Positions 10,761 through 23,354 of a stretch of 64,000 bases of DNA are shown here, piece after piece. Position numbers and translations under genes: made by a program. The notes under the pieces were generated by a model that saw only the letters and a program-made list of their open reading frames with translations, did no database searches and was not told the DNA's origin. Source of the DNA: Margaritifera margaritifera. Lineage: Eukaryota; Mollusca; Bivalvia; Unionida; Margaritiferidae. Location: contig JAQPZY010001689.1 of NCBI GenBank assembly GCA_029931535.1, forward strand, positions 3,004,501 to 3,068,500, written 5' to 3'. The first letter of the stretch is position 1. Each line of letters starts with the position of its first letter.

Positions 10761-11401
10761 ATCAACTGCCCAGGCCTTCGAATCCAAAGGTCAGGAGTTT
10801 TGCATTCCTCCTTGTTGCAAAAAGATCCACCAGTGGTCGATCCCAATGGGCACATATGCAAGTGAAAACCATGGGATAAAGAGACCATTCTGTTTGTGTT
10901 AGTTGATTCTTCAAGGACAGTGAATCCACTAATACATTTAGTTGTCCTGGAATATGATGAACTTGTACATGGATTTCTCGTTGAAGACACCACCTTAGAA
11001 AAATCCCAAACAAAAACACAAAGGTCTGGGGACTTGGTTCACCTTTGCCTTCTGAGATAATTCACCACAATGGAGTTGTCGGACAGAATGAGAACACACT
11101 TTCCATGTAGCTTCTCCTGCTACCAATGAAATGCTTTCAGTATTGCTTTCATCTCAAGGATATTGATATGCAAAAGACAATCCTGAGTGGGCCACACTCC
11201 ACTGGCCCGATGGAATGATGTAAGAAGATGTGCACCCCAGACGTCTGTGCTTGCATCCATACAAACTGTCATCTCCAGAGGTTGTACCTGCAAGGGAACA
11301 TCTGACATGAGCCAAATGAGGTTCTCACATTTTCTGAGATGGAATCTCATATACACTGAGACTGGTATTGGTTGGTCCAAGGGAAAAGTCTTGGCCTCCA
11401 C
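10760..11401 (-). pseudogene. DIRS-like RNase H, broken
   Basis: The minus strand encodes VCMDASTDVWGAHL (first catalytic Asp of RNase H) and INILEMKAILKAF (Glu of the second motif). A later frame gives VHHIPGQLNVLVDSLS (final Asp region) and then DLFATRRNAKLLTF, a sequence typical of the end of RNase H in this element class. Confidence 0.75.
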
Positions 11402-11559
11402 TGAAACAACAAATCATTTGCAATGGTCTCATAAATGAGACAACCAAGGACAATGAGGTCCACTGCCATACTGAGCAAACCATGTAAGCTAAGGAACTCT
11501 TGGGCTTAGAGACTGTTGTGTTAGAATTGAAGCCACCATTGAACTGATTTTCAATCCAT

Positions 11560-12130
11560 GTTCCTGAGGAAGACATACTCTATTTACATGTTTTTAACTA
11601 CATACCCAGATGGATTTAATGATGAGTTGGTATGATCTCAGATTTTTCATTGTTTACAAGGAATCCAAAGCTGAGGAGAGTAAAAAGGGATATCATGTCT
11701 TGCTCCAAAAATATAGCTCAACTGGTGTTTTTGACGAATGTCGTCCATGTAGTTGGATGTCACCAATGTGGTTATCCTGAAATGTGCCAATTACTCTGTC
11801 CATAAGACATGTAAAGACCCACAGACTGATGTCGGGTCCAAAAGGGAGTGCCCTCAACTGGTAAACTATCTCCCTGAAAGTGAACTGCAGAGACTTCCTG
11901 GAAGCTTTGTAAGTTGGGTCATGTAGATATGCATCTTGCAGGTCTACACTGAGAGCAAAGTCTTACTCCTGAATGGCATTTAAAATCCACCTTGATGTTT
12001 CCATTTTGAACCATGGGGAGCAAAGGAAATGATTGAGGGTGCTTAGGTCTATGACTAGTCAAAGGTTGCCATTGGCCTTGGGGACCAGGAACAGTCCCAA
12101 CCCCCCCACCCCCACCCCCAGTAACTTTAC
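11560..12130 (-). pseudogene. DIRS-like reverse transcriptase, broken
   Basis: Across frameshifts the minus strand shows VPGPQGQWQPLTSHRPKHPQ (a corrupted 'LVPKANG…LRLVIDLS' region), then LSVDLQDAYLHDP, which holds the motif-A Asp, then QLRALPFGPDI, a typical RT strand. The YxDD box is not intact. A C-rich/G-rich run (12,100-12,120) sits at one frameshift. Confidence 0.7.
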
Positions 12131-12589
12131 ATTGTGAATGATCTCTACCACCCTTTCTGGAGTGATTTCTCACTGCAAAGCATCAGCCTTGAACAAGATC
12201 TTTAGGGACATCTGTAGCTGAAGGGACCCTGGACAATGGAGGAGGTGCATTGAACATGATACTGAGGCCCTATGAAACCACTTGCTCCATTGATCATCAT
12301 GGCAAATAATTTCCCATATGACAGCGAAGAATAGAAGCCTTCCCCGATAAGGGTGGCATGAAAATGGTGTCATTTCTTGTTATAGGGAGGCTGGTGTGGA
12401 GAGAAACTAGGACAGAAATGATCTTCTCTCTGCCTCTTGTCCACTTCTGTTCTTGAGAACTGTGGCCTTCTACAGGTACAGGGTTGGTAGGACTGCTTCC
12501 CTGTCTGCTGTGTCCTAGGAGCGTCCTTTCTATCGTTTAGTTTACTTCCATGAAAATCTCTCTTCGGTGCCTGAGGTTGTAGAGGGGGG

Positions 12590-13860
12590 GGGAGGGAATT
12601 TGTCTCTCTGGTGGCTTGTTTACATATTTCCTCAACCTAGCCATTGAAAAGGAGGTTAGATGAGAATGGCTGTGATCTTAGCTTGGCTTTGTGGTGGTCT
12701 TTCAGAAAGGTGGAAGCAGAGAGCACTGCATCTCTTTCTGCCAGTTGTAGTTTTGTCGCTGCTGTTACAGCAAAAACCTCAGTGTGCTGAGCAGCTCTGT
12801 TTAGGATGTGCACAATTCAAAAAGCAGACTCTCATGTGTCCAGTGGGATTTGAGGTGGGAGATGATAAACTGTTCTCTGCTTGTTGGAAGACTGCATTTG
12901 AGACTAAGTCCAACATAGATCCCACTGCCACAACATTCCGCACCAACTGTTGTCTGTCATTAAAAGACTTTCAGTCCATGCATACAAAGTAGGGTTTTGA
13001 CATCCCCAAGGCTGCAGTGTCTCTGTATACTGCTGGGGTGTCCATGTGAAAAACTGGAGTGTGGGTATTGTTGAACCTCCTAAAATTTGATTGAAGGCAT
13101 CTCTGTGAAAAGAGGAGTCTGTTGATACTTGGGTCTTGTAATTGTCTGTGTAAGCAACCCAAAAGGTCAGAAACTCAACCAGACTGTGGTAGCACTTTCA
13201 ATGCCAGTGTCCTTTTTGATTAGTAAATCAACAGATGCCAGAACTTTAGACCAGGCTGTTGCAAGAAAAGGAGGAGGAGGACAAAACTCCAGTGCCAACA
13301 AGTAAAAGACTTCCTTGATTGATGCCTGAAAGGCAGAATCTTTTCTTGTCATGGTGAGATCTAGCAAAGATGATGGAGTTTGTGAGTATACTTTGTTGTC
13401 TCTAGGTGAATGTGGCAACGTGACACCTGTGCAATCTGAAATGTAGGTGGTGAAGACTGTCTAAAAGGGCAGCCCACAATGCTTCCATAACATAATGATT
13501 GGGATACGGGAACTTCCAAATGATCACTAAGTAAGTGCTCCCTTTCAGTGGCAAAGGCATGAGAATGAAGCGAACCCACATTATGTGTGTACTGGGGCCC
13601 AGAACTGGGCACTGGATTCATTGAGTGACTTGTGGCACTATGCTGGGAATGCTGATCCATGAAAGTGCCTCTGTGATGTGGGGTAGGCAAACTGAACCAA
13701 GACCTTTGGTCTTTTGGCTTATAGGGTAAGATTTACTGTGGTGATGATCTGTAGCGATCTGAGACATATGACACAGTCTGGTTGTAATGGAACAGTGCCA
13801 TATTATCTTGCATGACATTGTCCAGTTCTTTATGTTGGGACAGGTTAAGGGATATTTGAT
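12590..13860 (-). pseudogene. DIRS-like gag-type region, broken
   Basis: Three overlapping minus-strand frames form one interrupted coding region. It includes a His/Ser/Pro-rich N-terminal part (SGPQYTHNVGSLHSHAFATE) and a helical part (ATAWSKVLASVDLLIKKDTG) followed by ESATTVWLSFWVAYTD. A position ahead of RT and a helical capsid-like pattern suggest gag. No zinc knuckle was seen. Confidence 0.55.
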
Positions 13861-14685
13861 CCACAGAACTGGTACATTTTTCTGATGTGCAAGACAGTAT
13901 CTGAGTTAGCTTGATTTGATCTCAATCTCGATCAAATGTAGCCGATAATGCAACTGGCCATCAAACCCATGCGGTATCAGGCCTACTGGTTCCACTGAAA
14001 AGGTTTGTTATGATGAGGTGGTGAGGGTGGAGCTGGAGCTGTTGCTGACAGGGATAACTTGGGTTGCTCCATGGCTGCAAAACCTTCTGGAGTGAGATAC
14101 CCTTCAAAAAGTAAATCATTCACTGAAGTGGTCAGCATTTACCTGTAAGAAGGGCCCATGTGGCAGCCTATACAGGTAAAAGTATTGAAGTGTCACTGTT
14201 AATACTTACTAAGTGGATGCTATAAAATAAATTCTTATATAAACTTACCTGTAGGAAAGGCCAAATAGACTGCCTATACAGGTAAAGTCATTGAAACGTC
14301 ACTTTTAACTATGAAGTGGACGCTATGACTAAAGACTATGTATAGAAAACTTACCTGTATGTATGACTGTAGCAGAAATTCTACAGCAATTTACTATAGC
14401 ACACATAATACCTGCACTTAAAATAAAGCTGCACCATTTCACCAAAGCGATTTGTGCAGGTACATACAATAGGTGCCTATGTGTGTTACTATGTCAAAGA
14501 AAGGAGCAAGAAAAAGTTGGAAAATTACATAGATGGAGTATACTTCCTTTTGAAGAGAAAACTCCTCCAACTTGCTTTATGGTAGAATAACTTCAAAAAT
14601 TCTTGTAGATGGATTGTGATGCCTTTTGTCAGGAGAGAGAGTGCTATTCAGTAGCAGCAGAAGCAGTAACTATAGTAACTTTCAG

Positions 14686-14770
14686 CTTTCTTAGCTAAGA
14701 AGTTTAGCCTGAGAGGGCTTGATTTGCAAGAAAGTAGTAGTTCTACTAATGTATTATGATCAGGTAACAC
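14686..14770. repeat. Right inverted terminal repeat of DIRS-like element 1
   Basis: GCTTTCTTAGCTAAGAAGTT … TATTATGATCAGGTAA is the inverted counterpart of 9720-9805. Confidence 0.75.
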
Positions 14771-14869
14771 ATTTGAAGAAGAAAAGGTTAATTGCAGCTA
14801 CACAATGTTTATAGTGAATTCGTCCCTATCTGAGGACTTGTTAGCATATACCCACAGGTAAAGCCTTGT

Positions 14870-15115
14870 ATATTGTGATTTCACAACTTTTTATTGGGTG
14901 CCCATTTTTATGGATTTTGTGATTGCTACAAACCACAAATTAAAGGACCCAATAAACAATCATGCTTCTGTGGACACAGGAGGACAATAATCATGCTTCT
15001 GTGGAATCAAGAGGACAACCATCCATAAATTTAAGTACTGGTAAACATGTCATTTTTGGAAAAACTACTAAAATTGATACCCACAAAAATAAATGAATTA
15101 ACAGTATCTTCTCTT
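14870..15115. repeat. Short imperfect palindromic segment
   Basis: TTTTTATGGATTTTGTGATT … ACAAACCACAAATTAAAGGA resembles the 'CCACGAATTTAAAT' palindrome at 62010-62095. A 50-bp stretch (AATCATGCTTCTGTGGA…) is also duplicated at about 14,957 and 14,989. Confidence 0.4.
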
Positions 15116-15129
15116 AAATTAGGCAGTTA

Positions 15130-15722
15130 TCTATATGTAACAGATCATAGTGCTTCCAGTACTATAGAATAGTAACAGATCATAGTGCTTCCAGTACAAT
15201 TGAATAGTAACAGATCATAGTGCTTCCAGTACTGTAGAATAGTAACAGATCATAGTGCTTCCAGTACAATTGAATAGTAACAGATCAGTGCTTCCAGTAC
15301 TGTAGAATAGTAACAGATCATAGTGCTTCCAGTACTATAGAATAGTAACAGATCATAGTGCTTCCAGTACTATAGAATAGTAACAGATCATAGTGCTTCC
15401 AGTACTATAGAATTGTAACAGATCATAGTGCTTTCAGTGCTATAGAATAGTAACAGATCATAGTGCTTCCAGTACTATAAAATTGTAACAGATCATAGTG
15501 CTTCCAGTGATATAGAATAGTAACAGATCATAGTGCTTCCAGTACTATAGAATTGTAACAGATCAAAGTGCTTCCAGTACTATAGAATAGTAACAGATCA
15601 TAGTGCTTCCAGTACTATAGAATAGTAACAGATCATAGTGCTTCCAGTACTATAGAATAGTAACAGATCATAGTGCTTCCAGTACTATAGAATAGTAACA
15701 GATCATAGTTATTCCAGTACTA
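15130..15722. repeat. 35-bp satellite, about 17 copies
   Basis: The unit is AGTAACAGATCATAGTGCTT followed by CCAGTACTATAGAAT. Variants (CAATTG for CTATAG; ATTG for ATAG) are interspersed. Confidence 0.95.
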
Positions 15723-15724
15723 TC

Positions 15725-16360
15725 AAATTTTAGCTCGTGTATAACTGTGTCAGTGTTGCATCCAGGAATTTACAAGAAAGGGGAACTGCCACATCTTACT
15801 GCAAAGGGGGAGTAGGGTAATCATCAAATTGCTACCATTTTTCCTAATTTATCATAGCATTTCCAGATAATGCATTTGCAACAGGGTGCCAACATTGTCA
15901 GAAAGACATTTATATTCTCCCCACTCTCAGTACTTAGCCAGAACAAAATCCATTATCTGCTTCATTTAATGAGTTATAACACTTAATAAATGCCAAGTAT
16001 GGAAACTTTTGTCCCTGCCATGTGGCAACAATTTCAATATCCCTCTAGGCACAATTACTCATGCATGCTCATAGGCTAATTTATGGGAAATCCCATTTCT
16101 AAATTTAAAATGTGCTGAAAAGTACTTGCTGACGGAAAAGAGAATGTGGTATGTTTCAATGTAAAAGTTAAAACTATTTGAATTTAGTACAGTTTTATTA
16201 TAATTATCATACATCATTATATAAAACAGGATTTTGTTTGTTTGTTTGCATGACTTTTCTATTTTTAAATTTGTATTCTTAGAGTTGCTCACATAATGTG
16301 GGGGGCGGGGATCCTGCTCTCACACAGTCTGGATGCAACACTGTCGAGCTCTCTAATGTT
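15725..16360. other. Spacer between two satellites, no gene seen
   Basis: AT-rich sequence with a short G-rich segment at about 16,300. No exon or known repeat. Confidence 0.4.
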
Positions 16361-16361
16361 T

Positions 16362-17245
16362 TCTGGCAATTTATCCCTACTTTATGCTACAGCAATGCAC
16401 TGTAGGCAATTTATCCCTACTTTAAGCTACAGCAATGCACTGTAGGCAATTTATCCCTACTTTATGCTACAGCAATGCACTGTAGGCAATTTATCCCTAC
16501 TTTATGCTACAGCAATGCACTGTAGGCAATTTATCCCTACTTTATGCTACAGCAATGCACTGTAGGCAATTTATCCCTACTTTATGCTACAGCAATGCAC
16601 TGTAGGCAATTTATCCCTACTTTATGCTACAGCAATGCACTGTCGGCAATTTATCCCTACTTTATGCTACAGCAAAGCACTGTAGGCAATTTATCCCTAC
16701 TTTATGCTACAGCAATGCACTGTAGGCAATTTATCCCTACTTTATGCTACAGCAATGCACTGTAGGCAATTTATCCCTTCTTTATGCTACAGCAATGCAC
16801 TGTAGGCAATTTATCCCTACTTTATGCTACAGCAATGCACTGTCGGCAATTTATCCCTACTTTATGCTACAGCAATGTACTGTAGGCAATTTATCCCTAC
16901 TTTATGCTACAGCAATGCACTGTCGGCAATTTATCCCTACTTTATGCTACAGCAATGCACTGTAGGCAATTTATCCCTACTTTAAGCTACAGCAATGCAC
17001 TGTAGGCAATTTATCCTGACTTTATGCTACAGCAATGCACTGTAGGCAATTTATCCCTACTTTAAGCTACAGCAATGCACTGTAGGCAATTTATCCCTTC
17101 TTTATGCTACAGCAATGCACTGTAGGCAATTTATCCCTACTTTAAGCTACAGCAATGCACTGTAGGCAATTTATCCTGACTTTATGCTACAGCAATGCAC
17201 TGTAGGCAATTTATCCCTACTTTATGCTACAGCAATGCACTGTAG
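16362..17245. repeat. 40-bp satellite, 22 copies
   Basis: The unit is CAATTTATCCCTACTTTATG followed by CTACAGCAATGCACTGTAGG, with a strict 40-bp period. A variant pair (TTTAAGC; ATCCTGAC) recurs near 16,980-17,030 and 17,130-17,180, indicating duplication of a multi-unit block. Each unit can fold via CTACAG…CTGTAG. Confidence 0.97.
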
Positions 17246-17249
17246 TATA

Positions 17250-18160
17250 TCTGAGGTATTTTAAGATGAAAACCCCAAGAGTTCCAACTGACTAATAGCA
17301 ATGAACATCTGGCAAAATGTAAATAAGAGGTTATGACTCATGTCATGCAATAATGATCAAGAAAATAGTCTATCGGCTGCAAACATGTGAACACAATAAG
17401 ATCCTGTACTTAATAAACAGCAAGTGTGATCATAGCCCTCAACAAAGTGAAAACTGGCTTCACTATTCAAACTTTTGTTACACCAGCACTATTTACATGA
17501 AATGTAAAGACCAATCATTATAGATTTTCCTCATAAAATATTCATAGAATACACAAGATGAATATTTATATATGAAAGAGCATCTCTGCATGAATGTATA
17601 TATGTTTGCTTGCTTTTGTGTGCATCTGTGTATTTTCTGTCTGTCTATCGACCTATCTATCAATGATATAAATAATATTAATGAGCAATTACAAATCTAA
17701 AAAATATATTACTTTTGGAAAATTTGCATATTATTTTCTTTTTTTGTTTCTTTGTGTCTTTCAGTTACTTGAAAGCAATATCTATAATGAGTGCATGTTG
17801 TTTAAATCCTAAAATTTCAAATAAGTTAAAATATGCTGAATGTACAAAAATATAAGCATGCAATAATCTCCAATTTTAAATATCTAAAAGGCAATCTAAA
17901 TGTATGAATGAGTGTAGCAAAACAGACACAGGCAAAGATGGTGTTTTAGCTTTACACACATGCATATATGGTGAAAAGGAAGTGTCTGCAGATCCATCAC
18001 TGTGGAGAAAATAAGTAGCATTCAACTTCATAAATCAACCATATTTTATGTATCCAAGATTATTAATTTAATTGCAGTTTTAACTTTAACCTCTTATCGC
18101 TTACAAATCTCACAATATTTTGACTTATTCTATCGAGAAATTCTTCATTCAATAAACAAG
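17250..18160. other. AT-rich intron, no feature seen
   Basis: Unique-looking AT-rich sequence downstream (sense strand minus) of the RRM3 RNP1 exon. A short (CTAT)n-like run sits at about 17,640-17,665. Confidence 0.4.
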
Positions 18161-18166
18161 ACTTAC

Positions 18167-18405
18167 TGTGCTGTGGCAACTGCTGAGTGTGGTAAGTGTG
18201 GACTGGTGTCTGGGTCTGAGGAAACAGAGGCACAAATGGGATATTTGGGGTTGGCAGTAAGGCTGGCTTAGTGGTGGTTTTCTCCTGGTAGGTACTATCT
18301 GCTATACCTACCATAAGTCGCCTCCCACAGAAGATGGTCTGATCCAACTCTGCTACTGCGAGTTTTGCTTGCACGAGATCAGCTACTCGTGTAAATGCAT
18401 AAGTG
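18167..18405 (-). CDS. Exon: RRM3 RNP1 strand to domain end, Pro/Gln-rich tail
   Basis: TYAFTRV is the RNP1-like strand; the final aromatic of the consensus is replaced by Val, so RNA contacts may be weaker. Helix 2 (DLVQAKLAVAELDQ) and strand 4 (GRRLMVGIAD) follow. The exon then turns Pro/Thr/Gln-rich (TKPALLPTPNIPFVPLFPQT and onward), a probable linker to the Tudor region. The acceptor is TTTTTACTTCAG| and the donor is CACA|GTAAGT. It ends in phase 1 and fits the GG start of the exon 14.2 kb downstream (codon AGG). Confidence 0.86.
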
Positions 18406-18879
18406 CTGAAGTAAAAAGGTTTCAGTTTAATCAATCTCACATTTTAAATTTGTATCAAAAACAAGAAGATGGCTATGGTCTTCATGTCCAGCTTACTCCC
18501 ACAAGGATGTGTAGTATTGTACACACCAAGATATATCCACATACCAAGTAATATGACTCACTTGGCTGACATGTGCCTAATAGCCAAATTATTGAGCAGT
18601 TGGCCAAAAAATCTGGGTCTGAAGGATACTTTGTTAAAATTTCTTCCAATGCATCTTATTGCACATTTTATGAAAACAAAAATTTCAAGGTTTCTCATGC
18701 TTTATGCCTTCATCCATATTTGATAACACATCAACATCTTTTGTCAAATATTAAAAGGCCTTGATGCCAGGATGCTTTCTGTCAGCATTGGTAACATTTT
18801 GTTAAGTGGGTTTTGAGAAGAAGTCATTTAAAGTTTTTCTATTCTTAGTAACAGCTGCCATATTTTATTGTAGATTGTC

Positions 18880-19125
18880 ATCATTTGAACAAATTTGAAA
18901 GACCTTCATGGCATACTGTCATTATTTGAACAAATTTGAAAGACCTTCATGTCTGGATGCTTTCTGTTAAATTTGAAAGACCTTCATGTCTGGATGCTTT
19001 CTGTTAAATTTGAAAGACCTTCATGTCTGGATGCTTTCTGTTAAATTTGAAAGACCTTCATGTCTAGATGCTTTCTGTTAAATTTGAAAGACCTTCATGT
19101 CGGGATGCTTTCTGTCAAATTTGTT
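18880..19125. repeat. 37-bp tandem repeat, about 5-6 copies
   Basis: The unit is AAATTTGAAAGACCTTCATG followed by TCTGGATGCTTTCTGTT. It lies in the intron between two RRM3 exons. Confidence 0.9.
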
Positions 19126-19530
19126 CTAATTCTGTTGAGAAGTATTAGAAGTAGTAGTTGTTAGGTTTTTCTATTTTTTTTTGTAATGGCAGCCATATAT
19201 GATCACAGTTCAGATTAATTTGTATTCTACTGAAAGCCATCCACGCCAGGATGTATTTCACCACATTATTCTGCGGTTTGGTAAAATAAAATCAGTACTT
19301 TCATCATGCGATAAATAGAATCTTACCTTACATTTGTGGTAATTCAAACAAATTTTAAGAAGCTTGTTGAATAATTTTTTCACTCATTTGCTTGCCTAGG
19401 CTCACAAAAAATATAAATTATTTGACTCATTTCATTTGAAATGAGCACTCATGTAATATCTTCCATTGAGTATAATGTAACAAAGGAATAAATCTATGAA
19501 AAGTTAGCAAAGAAATCTAAGTCATGTTAC

Positions 19531-19607
19531 CTTCTGTTTGTAGTAGTTGTGTTCATGATAGACATTTTCTCTGCACCATATTTTTTAAACAGCAGCATCA
19601 GCTCATT
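19531..19607 (-). CDS. Exon: RRM3 helix 1 and strand 2
   Basis: This 77-bp exon encodes NELMLLFKKYGAEKMSIMNT followed by TTTNR: RRM helix 1 (ELMLLFKKYG) and strand 2 (EKMSIMN). The acceptor is TTAATTTTCAG| and the donor is AGAAG|GTAACA. It is phase 0 in and phase 2 out, as in RRM1 and RRM2. The joined Ser codon (AG+C) leads into the RNP1 exon. Confidence 0.86.
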
Positions 19608-19852
19608 CTGAAAATTAAGTTGTAATCAACATTCATCAAAATAAGAAATAACATGGCACAGACTTACATTTTGAGATTTGAGACAGATGGAACAGAGATC
19701 AGACATAAATGTTTGTGAATATCATGGCATTTGGCACAGAAAAAGTTATGGTTTGAAAAAATGTGGAATGTATGTTGAAAGAGGAAATACTTTCGTGTGT
19801 GCATTCATGTGTGTGAATGTATTTGGCTCAACGTGTATTCAGTGAGAAATGA

Positions 19853-20425
19853 GGAATATCAATCAATCAGTGTAGCTGTAGACAGGAATATCAATATATC
19901 AGTGTAGTTGTAGACAGGAATATCAATCAGTGTAACTGTAGACAGGAATATCAATCAATCTGTGTAGCTATAGACAGGAATATAAATCAATCAATGTTGC
20001 GGTAGACAGGAATATCTATCAATCAGTGTAGCTACAGACAGGAATATCAATTAATTAATGTTGCTGTAGACAGGAATATCAATCAATGTTGCTGTAGACA
20101 GGAATATCAATCAATCAGTGTAGTTGTAGACAGGAATATCAATCAATCTGTGTAGCTTTAGACAGGAATATCAATCAATCAATGTTGCTGTAGACAGGAA
20201 TATCAATCAATTAATGTTGCTGTAGACAGGAATATCAATCAATCAGTGTAGCTGTAGACAGGAATATCAATCAATCTGTGTAGCTATAGACAGGAATATC
20301 AATCAATCCAGTGTAGCTGTAGACAGGAATATCTATCAATTAATGTTGCTGTAGACAGGAATATCAATCAATCAGTGTAGCTGTAGACAGAAATACAAAT
20401 CAATTAATGTTGCTGTATATGATGT
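19853..20425. repeat. ~32-40-bp tandem repeat, about 15 variable copies
   Basis: The core is AGACAGGAATATCAATCAAT followed by CAGTGTAGCTGT. Units vary in the number of ATCA/ATCAATCA steps and alternate GTGTAGCTGT with ATGTTGCTGT. Confidence 0.9.
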
Positions 20426-20516
20426 CAAAAGATGTATGTAGAGTTATCACATATTCCAGTAATCAAATTTAACTCTATGCTGCAAGAAATTTCAATTCAG
20501 ACAATTAAAGTATATA

Positions 20517-21093
20517 CTCTGTATGATGCGAGACATGCAACAGTTTAAAAAGAGAAATGACATAAACTAGCTGTATGATGCGAGACATGCAACAGTTTGA
20601 AAAGAGAAATGACATAAACTAGCTGTATGATGCGAGACATGCAACAGTTTGAAAAGAGAAATGACATAAACTAGCTGTATGATGCGAGACATGCAACAGT
20701 TTGAAAAGAGAAATGACATAAACTAGCTGTATGATGCGAGATATGCAACAGTTTAAAAAGAGAAATGACATAAACTAGCTGTATGATGCGAGACATGCAA
20801 CAGTTTGAAAAGAGAAATGACATAAACTAGCTGTATGATGCGAGACATGCAACAGTTTGAAAAGAGAAATGACATAAACTAGCTGTATGATGCGAGACAT
20901 GCAACAGTTTGAAAAGAGAAATGACATAAACTAGCTGTATGATGCGAGACATGCAACAGTTTGAAAAGAGAAATGACATAAACTAGCTGTATGATGCGAG
21001 ACATGCAACAGTTTGAAAAGAGAAATGATATAAAGTAGCTGTATGATGCGAGACATGCAACAGTTTGAAAAGAGAAATGACATAAACTAGCTG
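20517..21093. repeat. 52-bp satellite, 11 copies
   Basis: The unit is CTGTATGATGCGAGACATGC, AACAGTTTGAAAAGAGAAAT, GACATAAACTAG. Copies are almost identical, implying recent amplification. Confidence 0.97.
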
Positions 21094-21104
21094 TTTAAGG
21101 TATT

Positions 21105-21305
21105 TAATACTGTAAATACTCGCTTAAAAGTCCAACTGCAAACTGCACAGACCCAGATCTGCCATCACATAATGTGCTGGCAGATCAGGGTCTATGCAGT
21201 TTCTTAGAAGTAATAAGTAAAATAAACAACACAGACCCTGATCTGCAGATCAGAATGTTATTTGCAGTTGGATTCAACTTATAAGCGAGAATATATGATA
21301 TCAGG
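21105..21305. mobile_element. Nested-hairpin MITE, copy 1
   Basis: The outer ends ACTCGCTTAAAAGTC and CTTATAAGCGAGAAT are inverted. Inside lie hairpins built from CAGACCCAGATCTGCC … GGCAGATCAGGGTCTATG and ACAGACCCTGATCTGC. It is the same family as 39025-39243, 40515-40735, 42965-43070 and 52975-53150. No coding capacity. Confidence 0.75.
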
Positions 21306-21479
21306 TTCTTACAAAGAGCAATCAAGTTCCACCTTTCATTTAAATCTTTCTGATACAGTATGGAACAATACTTTTTCCTCATTTGATCTTTATCTCTGTC
21401 TTTTAAGCCTGATAAGGCATGTTAAGTTATAGTTCTTATAACAAGAAATGCCAATTAATTATATGTCTCACCAGCTTGC

Positions 21480-22930
21480 TACAGATATATGCATGTTTTG
21501 ACTTTCAAATGACCTTGATCTTGACTGAGGGTAAATGGTAGAGGAATGCATGAATATGAAAAGGCAGTGCTTACAGATCCTAGTCCAAGCATGATAGCTA
21601 TCTCTTCCAGGGTTAAAGACTTGTGACCACACGAAAAGCTTTAACTGAAAACTTTAGAATTTAAAATAACATTGACTTTGTCTAAGGGTCAGAGGGAGGG
21701 TTGGAGTACATGGATTTGAAAGGGCAAAGCTCCCTAATTCTATAGTCCAAGTAAGGTAACTAACTCTTTCTGGTTTTTGGGACTTGTGACCATACAGAAA
21801 AACTTAACGATGATTCTCAAATTACTCTGACCTTTCATTGGGGTCAGCGGGAGGTTAAGGATGAAAGGCCAGAGATTCCCGATTCTACAGCCCAAGTGTG
21901 ACCTCCATCTCTCCAAGGGTTTGGAACCTATGCCCATACAGAAAAACTTTCATCAAATATTTTAACAAATTTTTTTTAATGACCCTGACTTTGCCTGAGG
22001 GTCACTGGATGGAGGGTGTGGGTGAATGGCTATATAAGAGCACAGCTTCCTGATTATGCCCTCCTAAATATGACCTCAATTCCTCCAAAGGTTTGAGACC
22101 TATGATCATATAGAAAAACTTTCATAAAAAATGTTAACAAAGGTTTTCAAATAACCTTAACCTAGCATAAGGGTCACTGGAGGGTTGTAGGGCATGGATA
22201 TGAAAGTGCATAGCTTTCTAATTCTACAGCCCAAGTATGACATCTATCCCTCAATGAGTTTGGGTATTATGACCACAGAGAAAAAACAACAACCAAAATC
22301 TTTACAATTTTAAAATAACCTTGACCATGCCCGATAGTTGCTGTGCATGAATATGAAAGGACAGAGCTTCCTGATTCTACAGTCCAAGTATGACAGCTAT
22401 CCCTATATGGGTTAGGGACTTATGACGATACTAAAAAAACTGTAACCCAAAATACAACCAAGATTTTCAAATAACCATGACCTTGCTTTAAAGATAGTTT
22501 TTGGGTTTTATTGTTGGTCAATGACACTTTTAACACATTATGGCTGATATCAATGGCACTTTTAACACATTATGGCTGATATCATGCCAAGGAAATGGGA
22601 GCTAACTCCCTTTCCAAAGGACACATCCAAACCGACCTGGGCTGGCTGCTCCAGAGATAAAGGAAGGGTGAGGACGCATGGAGTTGAAAGGCAATGTTTA
22701 CCGATTCAACCTTTTCAAATAAGAAAGAATCCCTCTAAGGGTGTCGGACTCGTAATTATACAGAAACACCAAATATCTAAAAAGATTTTTAAAAGACCAT
22801 AACCTCATCTGGAGGAATACAGAGAGGGTGGGATGGGGGGTGTAGATCAAAGACAAATTCTTACAAATTATATAGTCCAAGTATGAAAGGATTCATTCGA
22901 AGGGTTAGGGATCTGTGACCAGAGAGAATG
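21480..22930. repeat. ~165-bp dispersed-type repeat array, family C, about 8 units
   Basis: Repeating block order: ACCTTGACTTTGCCTGAGGG, TCACTGGAGGG, ATGGATATGAAAGGGCAGAG, TTCTACAGTCCAAGTATGAC, TATCCCTCCAAGGGTTTGGG, TTATGACCATACAGAAAAAC. Units are diverged (roughly 70-80% alike by eye). The small open frames inside are not conserved between units. Confidence 0.85.
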
Positions 22931-22931
22931 A

Positions 22932-23262
22932 GTGTCCCCTATGTCTTTGCGATTTTAAATCTGCCACCACCAAATGTGTCCCCTATGTCTCTGCTATTTT
23001 CAAGCTGCCACCACCATCATCAGAATGTGTCCCCTATGTCTCTGCTATTTTAAAGCTGCCACACCAATTATCAAAATGAGTGTCCCCTATGTCTCTGCTA
23101 TTTTCAAGCTGACATCCCTCTCATCATAATGAGTTTCCCCTATGTCTCTACTATTTTAAAGCTGACACACCATCATCAGAATGTGTCGCCTATATCTCTG
23201 CTATTTTAAAGCTGCCACACCTATTATCAAAATGAGTGTCCCCTATGTCTCTGCTATTCAAA
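22932..23262. repeat. ~50-56-bp tandem repeat, 7 copies
   Basis: The unit is TGTCCCCTATGTCTCTGCTA, TTTTAAAGCTGCCACACC, ATCATCAGAATG, with length variation in the last block. Confidence 0.9.
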
Positions 23263-23354
23263 AGCAATTGAGATAGACAAAACAGTGGAACCCATTCATA
23301 TCAAAACATTCACATAAAGCTGTCATAAAAAAGTTTACTGGTCCCTTTGAGTTT

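Larger units (their letters stand above)
9720..14770 (-). mobile_element. DIRS-like tyrosine-recombinase retroelement 1, decayed, with inverted ends
   Basis: The order on the minus strand is gag-like, reverse transcriptase, RNase H, tyrosine recombinase, as in DIRS-type elements that integrate by a recombinase rather than a DDE integrase. Both ends share an inverted repeat of about 85 bp (9720-9805 and 14686-14770) beginning TTACCTGATCATAATA, and a related block recurs at 10021-10050. Every reading frame has stops or frameshifts. It sits in the 14-kb intron in the same orientation as the host gene. The sequence 14140-14360 contains an internal repeat of about 105 bp (ACTTACCTGTA…CTATACAGGTAAA). 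Confidence 0.8.

Noticed and set aside
16362..17245. CRISPR-like regular array
   Set aside because: No unique spacers: units are head-to-tail copies, and the sequence is clearly eukaryotic.
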